Shown one piece after another: positions 49,861-59,008 of a stretch of 64,000 nt of DNA. The stretch covers positions 21,178 to 85,177 of the forward strand of contig NZ_BCPT01000014.1 of the NCBI RefSeq assembly GCF_001544095.1, written 5' to 3'. Origin of the DNA: Enterococcus casseliflavus NBRC 100478. GTDB lineage: Bacteria; Bacillota; Bacilli; Lactobacillales; Enterococcaceae. Every line of letters begins with the position of its first letter. The stretch's first letter is position 1. A program made the translations under genes and the position numbers. The notes under the pieces are model-generated. The model was not told the DNA's origin. It did no database searches and worked only from the letters and a program-made list of their open reading frames with translations.

Positions 49861-49900
49861 AAAAAATAGTTTATCTGTTAATCCTTTTGACCAATTGAAA

Positions 49901-49936
49901 CAAACAGGACAGCTACTTGACGAGCTGTCCTGTTTG
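49901..49936 (-). terminator. Terminator hairpin overlapping the end of the DUF6171 gene
   Basis: Perfect 14-bp stem CAAACAGGACAGCT / AGCTGTCCTGTTTG with an 8-nt loop. It includes the last codons and the stop of the gene ending at 49913; U-tract weak, TTTGTTTC. Confidence 0.7.
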
Positions 49937-50179
49937 TTCCCACATTCCTGCAGGACAGTTTTTCTTAGCTAAATTTGCGCGAAACCGATAAAAGCAGCCG
50001 CATTTGGTACAGGTATGATTCAATCGCAATGGACAAGTCTCACAAACAACGATTCTCCTACTGACGATCTCCGGCGAAGCCAAGTCGCTTTCTAAAGAAA
50101 GTTGTTCTGCAATCAAGGATTCAATGTCTTCCTGTGCTGCTGCTGCAGCATCTTTCACTTCGCATCCTTTACAAGTCAT
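49913..50179 (-). CDS. DUF6171-like small cysteine-rich protein
   Basis: 88 aa. N-terminal CKGC, a helical middle, and C-terminal CETCPLRLNHTCTKCGCF...CPAG, a zinc-ribbon-like set of Cys. I think it matches DUF6171, function unknown. No good ribosome site is visible; only 4 nt separate it from the GH51 stop, so translational coupling to the arabinan operon is likely. Similar small proteins may be metal-binding; role unclear. Confidence 0.7.
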   Translation of the reverse strand: MTCKGCEVKDAAAAAQEDIESLIAEQLSLESDLASPEIVSRRIVVCETCPLRLNHTCTKCGCFYRFRANLAKKNCPAGMWEQTGQLVK

Positions 50180-50183
50180 GGGA

Positions 50184-51629
50184 TCAGACTGTCAATGAGA
50201 TCGTTAGAACACTCATTGCTGGCACCCGCAAGCTGACTTTGTTCTCTTTAACATCGTAAGCGGTGAAGTCTTGGATCACCACATCTTCAGGATGATCAAA
50301 ATCATTGTGTGCGTTCATTTTGTCCCCCACGATATAACGAGCTTCTTTCACTTCATTGATCGCTGTTTCCAGGGAGAAGGATAATTCTTCCGTGCCTTGG
50401 GTAGCAAAATTACAAACCGATAGATGGATCGTATCCTCTTTTTTAGAAATCGTATACGTAATGGTATCACTGCTAGTTCCATGGCTATCAACGGTTTCAG
50501 CATCTTGATGGACTTTGTACAAATCAAAGACATGATAGCTTGGGGTTTTCACCATTTGTTCGCCATCTGTCAAAATCATCGCTTGCAGGACGTTGACGGT
50601 TTGTGCGATATTTGCCATATGCACTCGCTTGGCATGTTTATGGAAAATATTCAAGGTGATCGCTGCGACCATGGCATCACGAATCGTATTTTGTTGGTAT
50701 AAGAAGCCTGGATTCGTCCCAGGTTCTGCTGAGAACCAAGTGCCCCATTCATCAACAATGATTCCCACACGCTGTTCTGGGTCATACTGGTCCATGATCG
50801 CGCTGTGGCGGGTCAATAATTCATCCATGTAGGCTGCTTTTTCACAGGTCACTTGCCAATCTGCCTCATCAAATTCCAAGGCGCTCCCTTTTTCTTCCCA
50901 GCCCTGCGGATGAACGTAGTAGTGCAAGCTTAGGCCGTCCATCAACCAATGGGTGTTTTTCATCAGCGTTTCTGTCCAATGATAGTCTGCGACATTCGCT
51001 CCGCCAGCAACTTTGTAGATTTTTTTGTCACCGTATTGGCGGACATAGGTTTGATAGCGGCGATACAGATCCGCATAATACTCTGGCCGCATATTGCCGC
51101 CGCAGCCCCAGTTTTCGTTTCCTACGCCAAAGAATTTCATTTCCCACGCATCTTCATGGCCATTTTCTCTGCGAAGATCAGCCATCGGAGAAATGCCATC
51201 CATCGTGATGTATTCCACCCATTCCGACATTTCTTGCACCGTTCCGCTGCCGACATTGCCGTTGACATACGCGTCACATTCCAGCTGCTTGATCAATTCA
51301 AAAAATTCATGGGTCCCGAAATGATTGTTTTCAGTCACGCCGCCCCAGTGAGTGTTGACCATCGTTTTGCGGTTTTCTTTAGGACCAATCCCGTCTTTCC
51401 AATGGTATTCATCGGCGAAGCAGCCGCCTGGCCAACGCAGCACAGGGATTTGAATGTTTTTCAGTGCTTCAACCACATCGATCCGCATCCCATTTTTATT
51501 TGGGATCTGCGAATCTTCTCCAACGTATAATCCTTCATAGATACAACGGCCTAGATGCTCTGCAAAATGACCGTAGATATATTTGCTGATCGTTGTTCCT
51601 GATTTTGTGTTTTGAATGTTAATCGTCAT
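50184..51629 (-). CDS. abfA: GH51 alpha-L-arabinofuranosidase (second copy)
   Basis: 481 aa, cytoplasmic. Acid/base Glu in [13 protein letters not shown] and nucleophile Glu in [10 protein letters not shown]. The start at 51629 has GGAG 7 nt upstream; a longer frame to 51680 would overlap the GH43 gene and lacks a ribosome site. It releases arabinose from arabino-oligosaccharides supplied by the GH43 enzymes. It is the seventh gene of the arabinan operon. Confidence 0.93.
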   Translation of the reverse strand: MTINIQNTKSGTTISKYIYGHFAEHLGRCIYEGLYVGEDSQIPNKNGMRIDVVEALKNIQIPVLRWPGGCFADEYHWKDGIGPKENRKTMVNTHWGGVTENNHFGTHEFFELIKQLECDAYVNGNVGSGTVQEMSEWVEYITMDGISPMADLRRENGHEDAWEMKFFGVGNENWGCGGNMRPEYYADLYRRYQTYVRQYGDKKIYKVAGGANVADYHWTETLMKNTHWLMDGLSLHYYVHPQGWEEKGSALEFDEADWQVTCEKAAYMDELLTRHSAIMDQYDPEQRVGIIVDEWGTWFSAEPGTNPGFLYQQNTIRDAMVAAITLNIFHKHAKRVHMANIAQTVNVLQAMILTDGEQMVKTPSYHVFDLYKVHQDAETVDSHGTSSDTITYTISKKEDTIHLSVCNFATQGTEELSFSLETAINEVKEARYIVGDKMNAHNDFDHPEDVVIQDFTAYDVKENKVSLRVPAMSVLTISLTV

Positions 51630-51639
51630 TGTTATACTC

Positions 51640-53262
51640 CTATTCTTTGATTCCCCAAATGGACTCATTATTATCGCCAATCGTTGAGAACGTTAATTTT
51701 TGCTGCTCAAATTCTGTTATTTCCTGAGTTAATAAAATTCCTTTGAAGGTCGCTTCTTCAAAAGTCAATGCCAAGTATCCCGCATCGTACGTCCAAGTTC
51801 CGGTCAGGTCACCAGTAACGCTTCCATCTTTTTGAAGCTCGATCGTCTGCGTTTTTAGCATGGTCGTTCCATTGTCGGTACCATGGTTAATGATTTCATA
51901 GCGCCCGATAATGTCATCTTCTGTCAAAGCATCCGCTACTTGTTCATTGCCTCGATACTCGTAGGGTGCTGGAACTGGCCAGCCTTCCTCATTCATATAC
52001 ATTCTGTTGACCCGCACTTCATGGGCTTCGGTTCCATTGTTAAAGCGCGTATGGTACACCAAGGACCACTGACCATTCTCATCGATGATCGCCGAATTGT
52101 GTCCCGCTGCTCGATACCCCATTTGTTGAAACGAGAATTGGTAGTTGCCAATCAATTTGATGCCGTAGTTTGAATTTTGGTCCCCTTGTTCTAAGATTGG
52201 GCTATTTCCTTGGGCATCAAGGTAAGGTCCTTCTGGTTTTTCAGCGCGAAACAGTCGCATATTGTAACCACCTTTTGCTGCTAAACCACCGTAAGTGACG
52301 AATAGGTAATAATAATCGGTTTCCTCATCATATACAATATAGGGACCTTCTCCTGATTGATGATAGCCGCCAAAAAGCTTGATCCCGAAATAGCGATCAA
52401 TGATACGCCCATCTTCCGTCGTGCTATCTTCCCCAGGATACATTGGTTTTCCAGTGGCTGGATCAACTTCCAATAAAAAGATACCGCCAGACCAAGAACC
52501 ATAGGTCATCCATAGTTTCCCTTCTTCATCATAAAACAACGCTGGATCAATGGCGTTTGGCGCATAATCGGTGATATACGTCAGACCATCTTCGATCGCC
52601 CAGTTTTCACTGAACCCACTGATTTTCCCCTCTTTGATCAATTTGGCCAAATGGGTATTTTGATAGTTGGTATTGCGTTCACTACCATCTGTCGAATCTT
52701 TTTCTGTAAAGCCAGAATAGATCACGGTATCCGCATAGCTGTAAGGTCCTTCGATCGTTTTAGCTACGGCCAATCCAATCGCTGAACGCCGCCAAGTAGA
52801 ACTGGCTGAGTAGTAGAGCATGTAGGCTCCTTTGTCTCCATTTGACCATTCATAATCAGCATTCCAAATGACATCTGGTGCCCAAAGGCTGTAACCACCT
52901 TGTGAATCGGCATCATCATAGCCTGCCCATTCAAAAGTCTCAGCTAGATTTTCTTTTGTGTTACCATAGATCATATTGTCTTCCATTGATTCATATTCGT
53001 GAGTGAAAGGCACTTCCCAAGTTTGTAAATCTTCTGTTTTCGCTTGGGCGAGATGCGAACCAAATACGTAAAATAGCTCTTGGTCACCAACATGAATAGA
53101 AGTAATCGATGGGTCATGAATCGACACTCGATTTTTTGTCGTTGTTTCCCACTCCTTTTGTGAAAGTTGCTCAGCAGCATCTCCTGTTTGACAGCCAGCA
53201 AGAAATAAACTAGTAAAAAAAACGGACATGGTTAAACAGAGCATTTTTCTTTTTGTATTCAT
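51640..53262 (-). CDS. GH43 endo-arabinanase-type lipoprotein
   Basis: 540 aa, lipoprotein (lipobox LAGC, Cys24), so surface-bound. GH43 beta-propeller: base Asp in SIHDPSI, pKa-modulating Asp in PNAIDPALF, acid Glu in [11 protein letters not shown]-terminal beta-domain (about 440-540, ending [18 protein letters not shown]) is typical for large arabinan endo-1,5-alpha-L-arabinanases. It would cut arabinan outside the cell so the ABC importer can take up oligosaccharides. AGAGGG before the ATG. Confidence 0.9.
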   Translation of the reverse strand: MNTKRKMLCLTMSVFFTSLFLAGCQTGDAAEQLSQKEWETTTKNRVSIHDPSITSIHVGDQELFYVFGSHLAQAKTEDLQTWEVPFTHEYESMEDNMIYGNTKENLAETFEWAGYDDADSQGGYSLWAPDVIWNADYEWSNGDKGAYMLYYSASSTWRRSAIGLAVAKTIEGPYSYADTVIYSGFTEKDSTDGSERNTNYQNTHLAKLIKEGKISGFSENWAIEDGLTYITDYAPNAIDPALFYDEEGKLWMTYGSWSGGIFLLEVDPATGKPMYPGEDSTTEDGRIIDRYFGIKLFGGYHQSGEGPYIVYDEETDYYYLFVTYGGLAAKGGYNMRLFRAEKPEGPYLDAQGNSPILEQGDQNSNYGIKLIGNYQFSFQQMGYRAAGHNSAIIDENGQWSLVYHTRFNNGTEAHEVRVNRMYMNEEGWPVPAPYEYRGNEQVADALTEDDIIGRYEIINHGTDNGTTMLKTQTIELQKDGSVTGDLTGTWTYDAGYLALTFEEATFKGILLTQEITEFEQQKLTFSTIGDNNESIWGIKE

Positions 53263-53280
53263 TTTTTCCCTCTCTTTTAT

Positions 53281-54237
53281 CTATCCTTTGACTACACCGG
53301 GTTCGCCAAAATCAGGTAATCCATTTTTTTTCCAAGTAAACGGTTGGACATACGCATGTCGATTGGGATTTTCTAAAGGATTACTGTAATCATTTTTTTC
53401 TGGTCTTGCATGATACACTAAGATCTCTTGTTTCCCCTCCTCATCGACTGTAAAGGAGTTATGTCCTGGTCCGTATAGGGAATTTTGTTCAGAACTGGAA
53501 AAGACTGGTTCCTTCAACTTATGCCAAGAATACCCATTCAATAAATCACTATCCTCATCTGCCCACAACAGTCCCATCGCGTAGTTTTCATCCGTCGCAC
53601 TGGCTGAATAAGTAATGATCACTTTTCCATTTCTAATCAAAGCAGCTGGTGCCTCGTTCACTTTGAAGCCAATTTTTTCCCATTCATAATAAGGAATGCT
53701 CAGCAGAATCTGCTTTCCTTTCAATGTCCAAGGATTTTCCATCTCTGATAAATAAAGATTGGAATTGCCTGGAATGTTTGGATCTGCTTGTGCCCAGACA
53801 TAATACAATCGGTTCCTGTGTTCGAATACCGTAGCATCTAAACTGAAACTCTCAAATTGCGTCTTGATCTGTCCTTTTTCTACCCACTCGCCTGCAAAGG
53901 GATCTTCATTCGCATTTTCGATCGCAAACATCCGATGATGATGCTGATCATTTCTGACTTCTCCATGATCTGCAGCAGCAAAATAGATGTACCATTTCCC
54001 TTGAATAAAATGAATCTCTGGTGCCCAAATCAGTTCACTCATGGGGCCTTCGGCATGAGCCGTCCAGATGACTTTTACTTCACCGTCAGCCAGTCCTTTC
54101 AAGGTTTTCGCACGCCTTAATTCGATTTCCTGATACCCTGGTTTTGATCCAGTGAAGTAATAATATCCATCGGTATGCTTGTATATCCATGGGTCTGCAC
54201 GTTCTAATACAATCGGTTCCAAATAATTTTCTGCCAT
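53281..54237 (-). CDS. GH43 exo-type arabinofuranosidase (intracellular)
   Basis: 318 aa, no signal peptide. Catalytic Asp in ERADPWIYKH near residue 15, second Asp in FSLDATVFEH, acid Glu in KVNEAPAALI. The size and start resemble GH43 subfamily 26-type exo-alpha-1,5-L-arabinofuranosidases, from memory. It is between the membrane-protein and endo-arabinanase genes and would shorten imported arabino-oligosaccharides. Confidence 0.88.
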   Translation of the reverse strand: MAENYLEPIVLERADPWIYKHTDGYYYFTGSKPGYQEIELRRAKTLKGLADGEVKVIWTAHAEGPMSELIWAPEIHFIQGKWYIYFAAADHGEVRNDQHHHRMFAIENANEDPFAGEWVEKGQIKTQFESFSLDATVFEHRNRLYYVWAQADPNIPGNSNLYLSEMENPWTLKGKQILLSIPYYEWEKIGFKVNEAPAALIRNGKVIITYSASATDENYAMGLLWADEDSDLLNGYSWHKLKEPVFSSSEQNSLYGPGHNSFTVDEEGKQEILVYHARPEKNDYSNPLENPNRHAYVQPFTWKKNGLPDFGEPGVVKG

Positions 54238-54252
54238 AAATTCTACACCTTC

Positions 54253-54669
54253 TTAAATAATTCCATTTTCCGTTTTTAGTATTTTTATTGCTTTGTTTTT
54301 AGACATATACATCGTCGTAGCTAGTAAATAGAGGACGACACCGATCACATCATAGATGATCAAATGGATGATGACACAGGCGATCATCCAACGTATCGTT
54401 CCTTTGTTTATTTGTTTGTCTCGCATATTCTTCGCGTTGATCCAACTGATAACGCCCATCAAAATCGTCGCTAACGCAACGATCATAACTACCTTCGATA
54501 TCATTCCTACCAGACTTGACTGCAAGTATTCATACTGATTTTGATTTTGAAATGCTGCGATCCCTTGTTCTTCAAACCAAGGATAATACCCAAACATCGT
54601 TACAAGACCAATACAGACATCCCAGACCGCACTGGCACGTAGTAAATTTCTTTCCAATTTTCGATTCAT
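54253..54669 (-). CDS. Small membrane protein in the arabinan operon
   Basis: 138 aa with three to four membrane helices (LLRASAVWDVCIGLVTMFGYY; VVMIVALATILMGVISWI; MIACVIIHLIIYDVIGVVLYLL). Family not recognised. It occupies the position that a DUF624/YesL gene holds in other ABC-hydrolase operons. The start is ATG 54669 (AAAGGA 11 nt upstream); GTG at 54678 overlaps the permease stop (TAGTG) and is the alternative. Confidence 0.75.
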   Translation of the reverse strand: MNRKLERNLLRASAVWDVCIGLVTMFGYYPWFEEQGIAAFQNQNQYEYLQSSLVGMISKVVMIVALATILMGVISWINAKNMRDKQINKGTIRWMIACVIIHLIIYDVIGVVLYLLATTMYMSKNKAIKILKTENGII

Positions 54670-54677
54670 GATCTTCA

Positions 54678-55529
54678 CTATCCTTTTATTCCTGCATTTA
54701 AGTTCATAGATTCAATGAAGTATTTTTGAGCAAATAGAAACAGCATGACGGTGGGAATGATCGCAATCAATGCCGAGCCCATCAATTGACCAATCATTCG
54801 GTAGTTGCCATAAATGTCTTGTAGTAATAGCAAACCGGCTGTGATCGGCATTTTACTAACATCCGTATACACGATCACTGGCCATAAGAAATCATTCCAT
54901 GAACCTGTGAAAGAAAAGAGGCCTGCAACGATCAACACAGGTTTGATCAAAGGAACGATGATCTCTGCAAAAATTGTAAATTCATCTGCACCATCCATTC
55001 GTGCTGACTCGTCAAATTCAAGCGGGATACCTTTCATAAACTGTCGCACAAGAAAGATATTTCCCATCCCTGCTAAGCCTGGAATGATCATGGCAAGAGA
55101 AGAGTTGACCCAGCCGAAGGTTTCAATGATTTTGTAAGACGGAATCAAATTCACTACACCGGGAAACATCGAGATCCCCATCAAAAGATAAAAGATACGA
55201 TCACGGTATTTAAACCGCATTCTGCCATAGCCATAAGCGGTCACTGAAACAACGATCACAACTAAAACAGTGTGCGTGACTGCGATAAACATTGAATTCC
55301 ATAACCACTGCATAATTGGTGCAGTAGACGTATTAGTCAAAATCGCTACATAGTTATCTAATATCCAGTTTACGGGTAATAAACGAAACCCAGTGGAGAC
55401 GATTTCGGTTTGAGAACGAAAAGAAGTGGCGAAGCTAAAAATCAATGGAATAACCCAGATGATACATAAAACGATCAGAAACAAATATGCGATGACCATA
55501 CTAGGTATATGTTTCTTTTGTGTATTCAT
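54678..55529 (-). CDS. Arabino-oligosaccharide ABC permease (MalG/AraQ-like)
   Basis: 283 aa, six membrane helices, EAA loop FDESARMDGADEFTIFAEIIVPLIKPV and the C-terminal KYFIESMNLNAGIKG of the MalG group. AAGGGGG before the ATG. Partner of the permease at 55542. Confidence 0.92.
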   Translation of the reverse strand: MNTQKKHIPSMVIAYLFLIVLCIIWVIPLIFSFATSFRSQTEIVSTGFRLLPVNWILDNYVAILTNTSTAPIMQWLWNSMFIAVTHTVLVVIVVSVTAYGYGRMRFKYRDRIFYLLMGISMFPGVVNLIPSYKIIETFGWVNSSLAMIIPGLAGMGNIFLVRQFMKGIPLEFDESARMDGADEFTIFAEIIVPLIKPVLIVAGLFSFTGSWNDFLWPVIVYTDVSKMPITAGLLLLQDIYGNYRMIGQLMGSALIAIIPTVMLFLFAQKYFIESMNLNAGIKG

Positions 55530-55541
55530 TTTTTTGCCCCC

Positions 55542-56423
55542 TTAAGTATTGCTTCTATCTAAAAGAAAATATTGAAATACGGACACACACATAATGATCA
55601 ATCCTAAGATGACTGCCATTGCCGAAGCCATTCCTGCAATTGATTCTCCTTGACTAAAAGCCAGTGAGCGGATATACATCATCAATACAGTCGTGCTTTG
55701 GTTTGGACCTCCACCTGTCATCATCAAAGGCTGTGCAAAGACATTAAATGCTCCAGCAGTTGTCATCACGATCGTATATAACAGTGGAAAGCGAATAGAT
55801 GGCAAGGTCACATTCAAGAATTTTTGGAATGCTCCCGCTCCGTCGATCTCTGCCGCTTCATAAAGGTCTTCATTGACACCCGCTAAAGCTGAGCGATAAA
55901 TGATCATGTTACCACCGATTGCTCCCCAAATGCTGACAACAAAAATTAAGATCCAAGCATAGGGTTGTCGCGAAGCCCAAGAGAAATCGAACCCAAAAAT
56001 ATTATTGACGGCACCTAATCGAGAGTGGAAAATCAATGACCAAATCAAAGAACCTGCTGAAACAGAGATAAGACCTGGAATATATAGAATTGCTTGAAAA
56101 AGTCCTTTCAGCTTCACTTTTTTATGTTGCAATGCAGCTGCAATCATCAGTGGAATGATGATTTGTAACGGCACCATGATCAAAACGAAAATAAAGGTAT
56201 TTTTCAAACCATTCCAAAATTGGGTATAGAACGTCGAGGAACTATCAAACAATAATGTTTTATAGTTGTTAAAACCGACCCAGACTGGATCAGAGATCAA
56301 ATTCCATTGCGTAAATGAAGCATAAATACCATAGATCGTTGGAATACATACAAAAATAATAAAGAGTACCATGTGTGGTCCAATGAATGCGATCGATGCC
56401 CAGTTAATGCTCTTTTTTTTCAT
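55542..56423 (-). CDS. Arabino-oligosaccharide ABC permease (MalF/AraP-like)
   Basis: 293 aa, six membrane helices, EAA loop YEAAEIDGAGAFQKFLNVTLPSIRFPL. The ATG 56423 has AAGGGA 9 nt upstream; the in-frame ATG 56432 is directly after it and less likely. Confidence 0.92.
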   Translation of the reverse strand: MKKKSINWASIAFIGPHMVLFIIFVCIPTIYGIYASFTQWNLISDPVWVGFNNYKTLLFDSSSTFYTQFWNGLKNTFIFVLIMVPLQIIIPLMIAAALQHKKVKLKGLFQAILYIPGLISVSAGSLIWSLIFHSRLGAVNNIFGFDFSWASRQPYAWILIFVVSIWGAIGGNMIIYRSALAGVNEDLYEAAEIDGAGAFQKFLNVTLPSIRFPLLYTIVMTTAGAFNVFAQPLMMTGGGPNQSTTVLMMYIRSLAFSQGESIAGMASAMAVILGLIIMCVSVFQYFLLDRSNT

Positions 56424-56478
56424 TCCTTTCATTCCCTTCTAAAAATTGGAAAAGGGGATAGAATTATCCCCCCTTCAC

Positions 56479-57729
56479 TTATCTAGCTACTTCTGCAATC
56501 TTATCTTCGACATATTGTTGCATCGTTTCTAATCCTTCATCCATATCTAATTCACCGTAAGCGATATCTGTACTATAAACATCTAATGCTTCTAAGACAT
56601 AAGAGAAATAAACGTAGTCAAAGATGTAAAGTGTTTCTTCTTCCTCTGGTGTAGAAGTAAAGAATGATTGTGGGTATTGTTGGTAATCATCACTTTCTAA
56701 AATATCTTTACTTGCAACGATTTGACCGGCTTTTGCCCATTCGATCGAGTTTGTACGAACAAATTCTAAAAATTGTGCGATTACTTCTTCTTTTTCTTCT
56801 GTTCTGCTTTCACTCTTCAACATGCCAAACATATGAGAAGCTGCTCGGTTGGTTGCGATGTCATCTGAAGTCGAATAAATATTTGTTACACCCCAATTCA
56901 AGCCCTCAACCGCATCATGAGCGGTAGAAGTCCAAGTACCATCTGTTGATAAGAGTACGTTTCCGCCTTGGAACATCAAATACCCATCTTCTCCATAAGG
57001 TGTCATCAGGCCTGCATCTGTTAACGCTTTAATTCTTTCTAACGCTTCTTTCATTTCTGGCGTATTCACCGTCGGGTTCCCAGCATCGTCTGAAATCGCG
57101 CCGCCTAAGTTACGGATTTGCGCTAAGATAACCCAAGAAAGTAACGCATTATTTACGACATAATCGCCTTCTTCCATCTGCCCTGCTAATGACATCATTT
57201 CATCAAACGTCACGATGTTATCGTCTAACCAAGAAGTGACATTGTATTTTTCTAAAAGATCTTGATTGTAATACATGGCACTGGCATGGATATCTAATGG
57301 GATCGTATATTGAGTATCGCCGATTTTCCCTGCATTCCACGCCGTATCTAAATAATTGCTTTCTTCTAACTCAGGTTGATAAGAAACCAGACGATCAACC
57401 GGATCAATAATATCGGAATTGACAAATTCCTCTACTTTATAAGAATGCATCAAAGTCAAATCTGGAATCCCACTTTTAGAACTTACAACCGTACTTAATT
57501 TAGTGTACATATCAGACGTGATCACATGATTGATTGTATAATCGGAACCTGATTGTTCATTGAATTCATTTACGATCTGATCCATATAAGCGCCATCATC
57601 ACCAGTAAGGGGTGACCAAAAATTAATCGTGTATTTTTCTTTTTCCGCTGCCTGATAACGATTAAAACCAATAAGGGCAACTGCAACGACTGCAACTAAA
57701 GCACCAATAATAATAAGTTTCTTCTTCAT
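56479..57729 (-). CDS. Arabino-oligosaccharide ABC solute-binding protein (AraN-like)
   Basis: 416 aa. The N-terminus is a membrane helix (LIIIGALVAVVAVALIGF) without a lipobox Cys, so it is anchored by the uncleaved or signal-peptidase I-type helix, unlike the other two binding proteins here. Then a family 1 binding domain (YTINFWSPLTGDDGAYMDQIV). AGAGGG before the ATG. It is the first gene of the arabinan operon; substrate assigned from context. Confidence 0.9.
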   Translation of the reverse strand: MKKKLIIIGALVAVVAVALIGFNRYQAAEKEKYTINFWSPLTGDDGAYMDQIVNEFNEQSGSDYTINHVITSDMYTKLSTVVSSKSGIPDLTLMHSYKVEEFVNSDIIDPVDRLVSYQPELEESNYLDTAWNAGKIGDTQYTIPLDIHASAMYYNQDLLEKYNVTSWLDDNIVTFDEMMSLAGQMEEGDYVVNNALLSWVILAQIRNLGGAISDDAGNPTVNTPEMKEALERIKALTDAGLMTPYGEDGYLMFQGGNVLLSTDGTWTSTAHDAVEGLNWGVTNIYSTSDDIATNRAASHMFGMLKSESRTEEKEEVIAQFLEFVRTNSIEWAKAGQIVASKDILESDDYQQYPQSFFTSTPEEEETLYIFDYVYFSYVLEALDVYSTDIAYGELDMDEGLETMQQYVEDKIAEVAR

Positions 57730-58044
57730 GTTTTTCCCTCTTTCATAGAAATTGAATTTTGGTCTTTGAAGCCGAACACGCCTATCCTCCTTCTCTTATT
57801 TGCTATCCCAGCATTTATAATTGCATTATTCATTTCTAGCGTTTGCAAACACTTTCAATTTACAAATAAATCATAACTTGATTTGTAATCGCTGTCAACA
57901 ATATTTTGATTAATTTATTTAGGATAATATCTATATTAATTAATAAATATATTAATAACTAGCGAAATAAACAACGCTATTTACACAAATTAGCAAATAT
58001 GTTAACATTCAAGTAAATCAAACAGTTTAAGCGGAGGTGACACG
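57730..58044. promoter_or_regulatory. Divergent control region of the arabinan operon
   Basis: 315 bp without a gene. 57844-57857 is a cre-like site (12/14). Further on are AT-rich inverted repeats: TTACAAAT...ATTTGTAA (57859-57889) and TATTAATTAATAAATATATTAATA (57932-57955), plausible operators for the ArsR-type regulator encoded at 58045. -10/-35 boxes are not clear. Confidence 0.55.
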
Positions 58045-58935
58045 ATGCAATTAGAAATCAATCAAGAAGCATTGCCTGTCTATGAGGCACTTGCCAGTAA
58101 CGTGCGAATCAAAATCATTCAATTGCTGGCTAAAAACAAGATGAATGTCAAAGAGTTGGCACAGGAGTTGGGCTTAAGCAGCGCTATCATTACGATGCAC
58201 ATCAAAAAATTAGAAGAAGCCAAAATCATCAAAACAGAGCGTGTGGGACAAAAAAAGATTTCCAGTTTGAGAGTGGATCATATCGATATCAACTTTCCTG
58301 AGAAAATCTTTAATGCCTTTGATACGAAAGAAACGGCGATACCGATCGGTCATTATACAAATTATTCGGTAGAACCAACGTGCGGGCTTGCTACTTCAGC
58401 TGATTTTGTGGGAATGGTGGATGAACCGAAGTTTTTCATGGATCCCCGACGAATGGATGCCCGCATCTTGTGGTTTACGAAAGGATTTGTTGAATACCAA
58501 TCGCCAAACTTCTTAGCAAGAGAAGAAAAACTTGAAATGATGGAGATTTCAATGGAAGTTTCGTCTGAATTTCCTTTTTCCAATAACAACTGGCCGTCAG
58601 ACATCACCTTCAGCTTAAATGGTGTGGAGCTTGGTACATGGACTAGCCCAGGGGATTTTGCAGATATTCGCGGCAAGTATACACCGGATTGGTATCCAGA
58701 CAATCTCAATCAGTACGGGTTATTGAAGACGATCCGCATCATGGATCACGGAACCTACATGGAAGGTGTTCCTCTTTCCGACATTACGATCAAGGATATA
58801 CCTGCCTACGAAGATACGTGGCACTTAAAAGTGGAAGTCAAAGAAGATGCCGAGCATGTCGGCGGTTGTACCCTCTTTGGCAAGGGGTTTGGGAATTACG
58901 ATCAGGATATCAAACTGAAAATGTTTTATAGCTAA
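58045..58935 (+). CDS. ArsR-type winged-helix regulator with C-terminal sensor domain
   Basis: 296 aa. Winged helix at residues 10-75 (MNVKELAQELGLSSAIITMHIKKLEE). The rest (about 95-296) is a beta-rich domain of unclear family containing WPSDITFSLNGVELGTWTSPGDFADIRG, which looks like a carbohydrate-binding sandwich. ArsR proteins are normally about 100 aa, so this is a distinct class, often next to sugar-utilisation genes. It is divergent from the arabinan operon, hence its likely regulator, with the C-terminal domain as the arabino-oligosaccharide sensor (inference). CGGAGG before the ATG. Confidence 0.85.
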   Translation: MQLEINQEALPVYEALASNVRIKIIQLLAKNKMNVKELAQELGLSSAIITMHIKKLEEAKIIKTERVGQKKISSLRVDHIDINFPEKIFNAFDTKETAIPIGHYTNYSVEPTCGLATSADFVGMVDEPKFFMDPRRMDARILWFTKGFVEYQSPNFLAREEKLEMMEISMEVSSEFPFSNNNWPSDITFSLNGVELGTWTSPGDFADIRGKYTPDWYPDNLNQYGLLKTIRIMDHGTYMEGVPLSDITIKDIPAYEDTWHLKVEVKEDAEHVGGCTLFGKGFGNYDQDIKLKMFYS

Positions 58936-59008
58936 AAAAAAACGCTAGTCTTAGCGGCTGCCCCAAACATTTCTTTTGGGAATCAGGTCGCTAAACTAGC
59001 GTTTTTGT
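58934..59008. terminator. Bidirectional terminator between regulator and KimA-like gene
   Basis: AACGCTAGT...ACTAGCGTT outer stem with TAGCG/CGCTA and CCAAA/TTTGG inside. A-run before and T-run after, so it works for both convergent genes. Confidence 0.85.
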
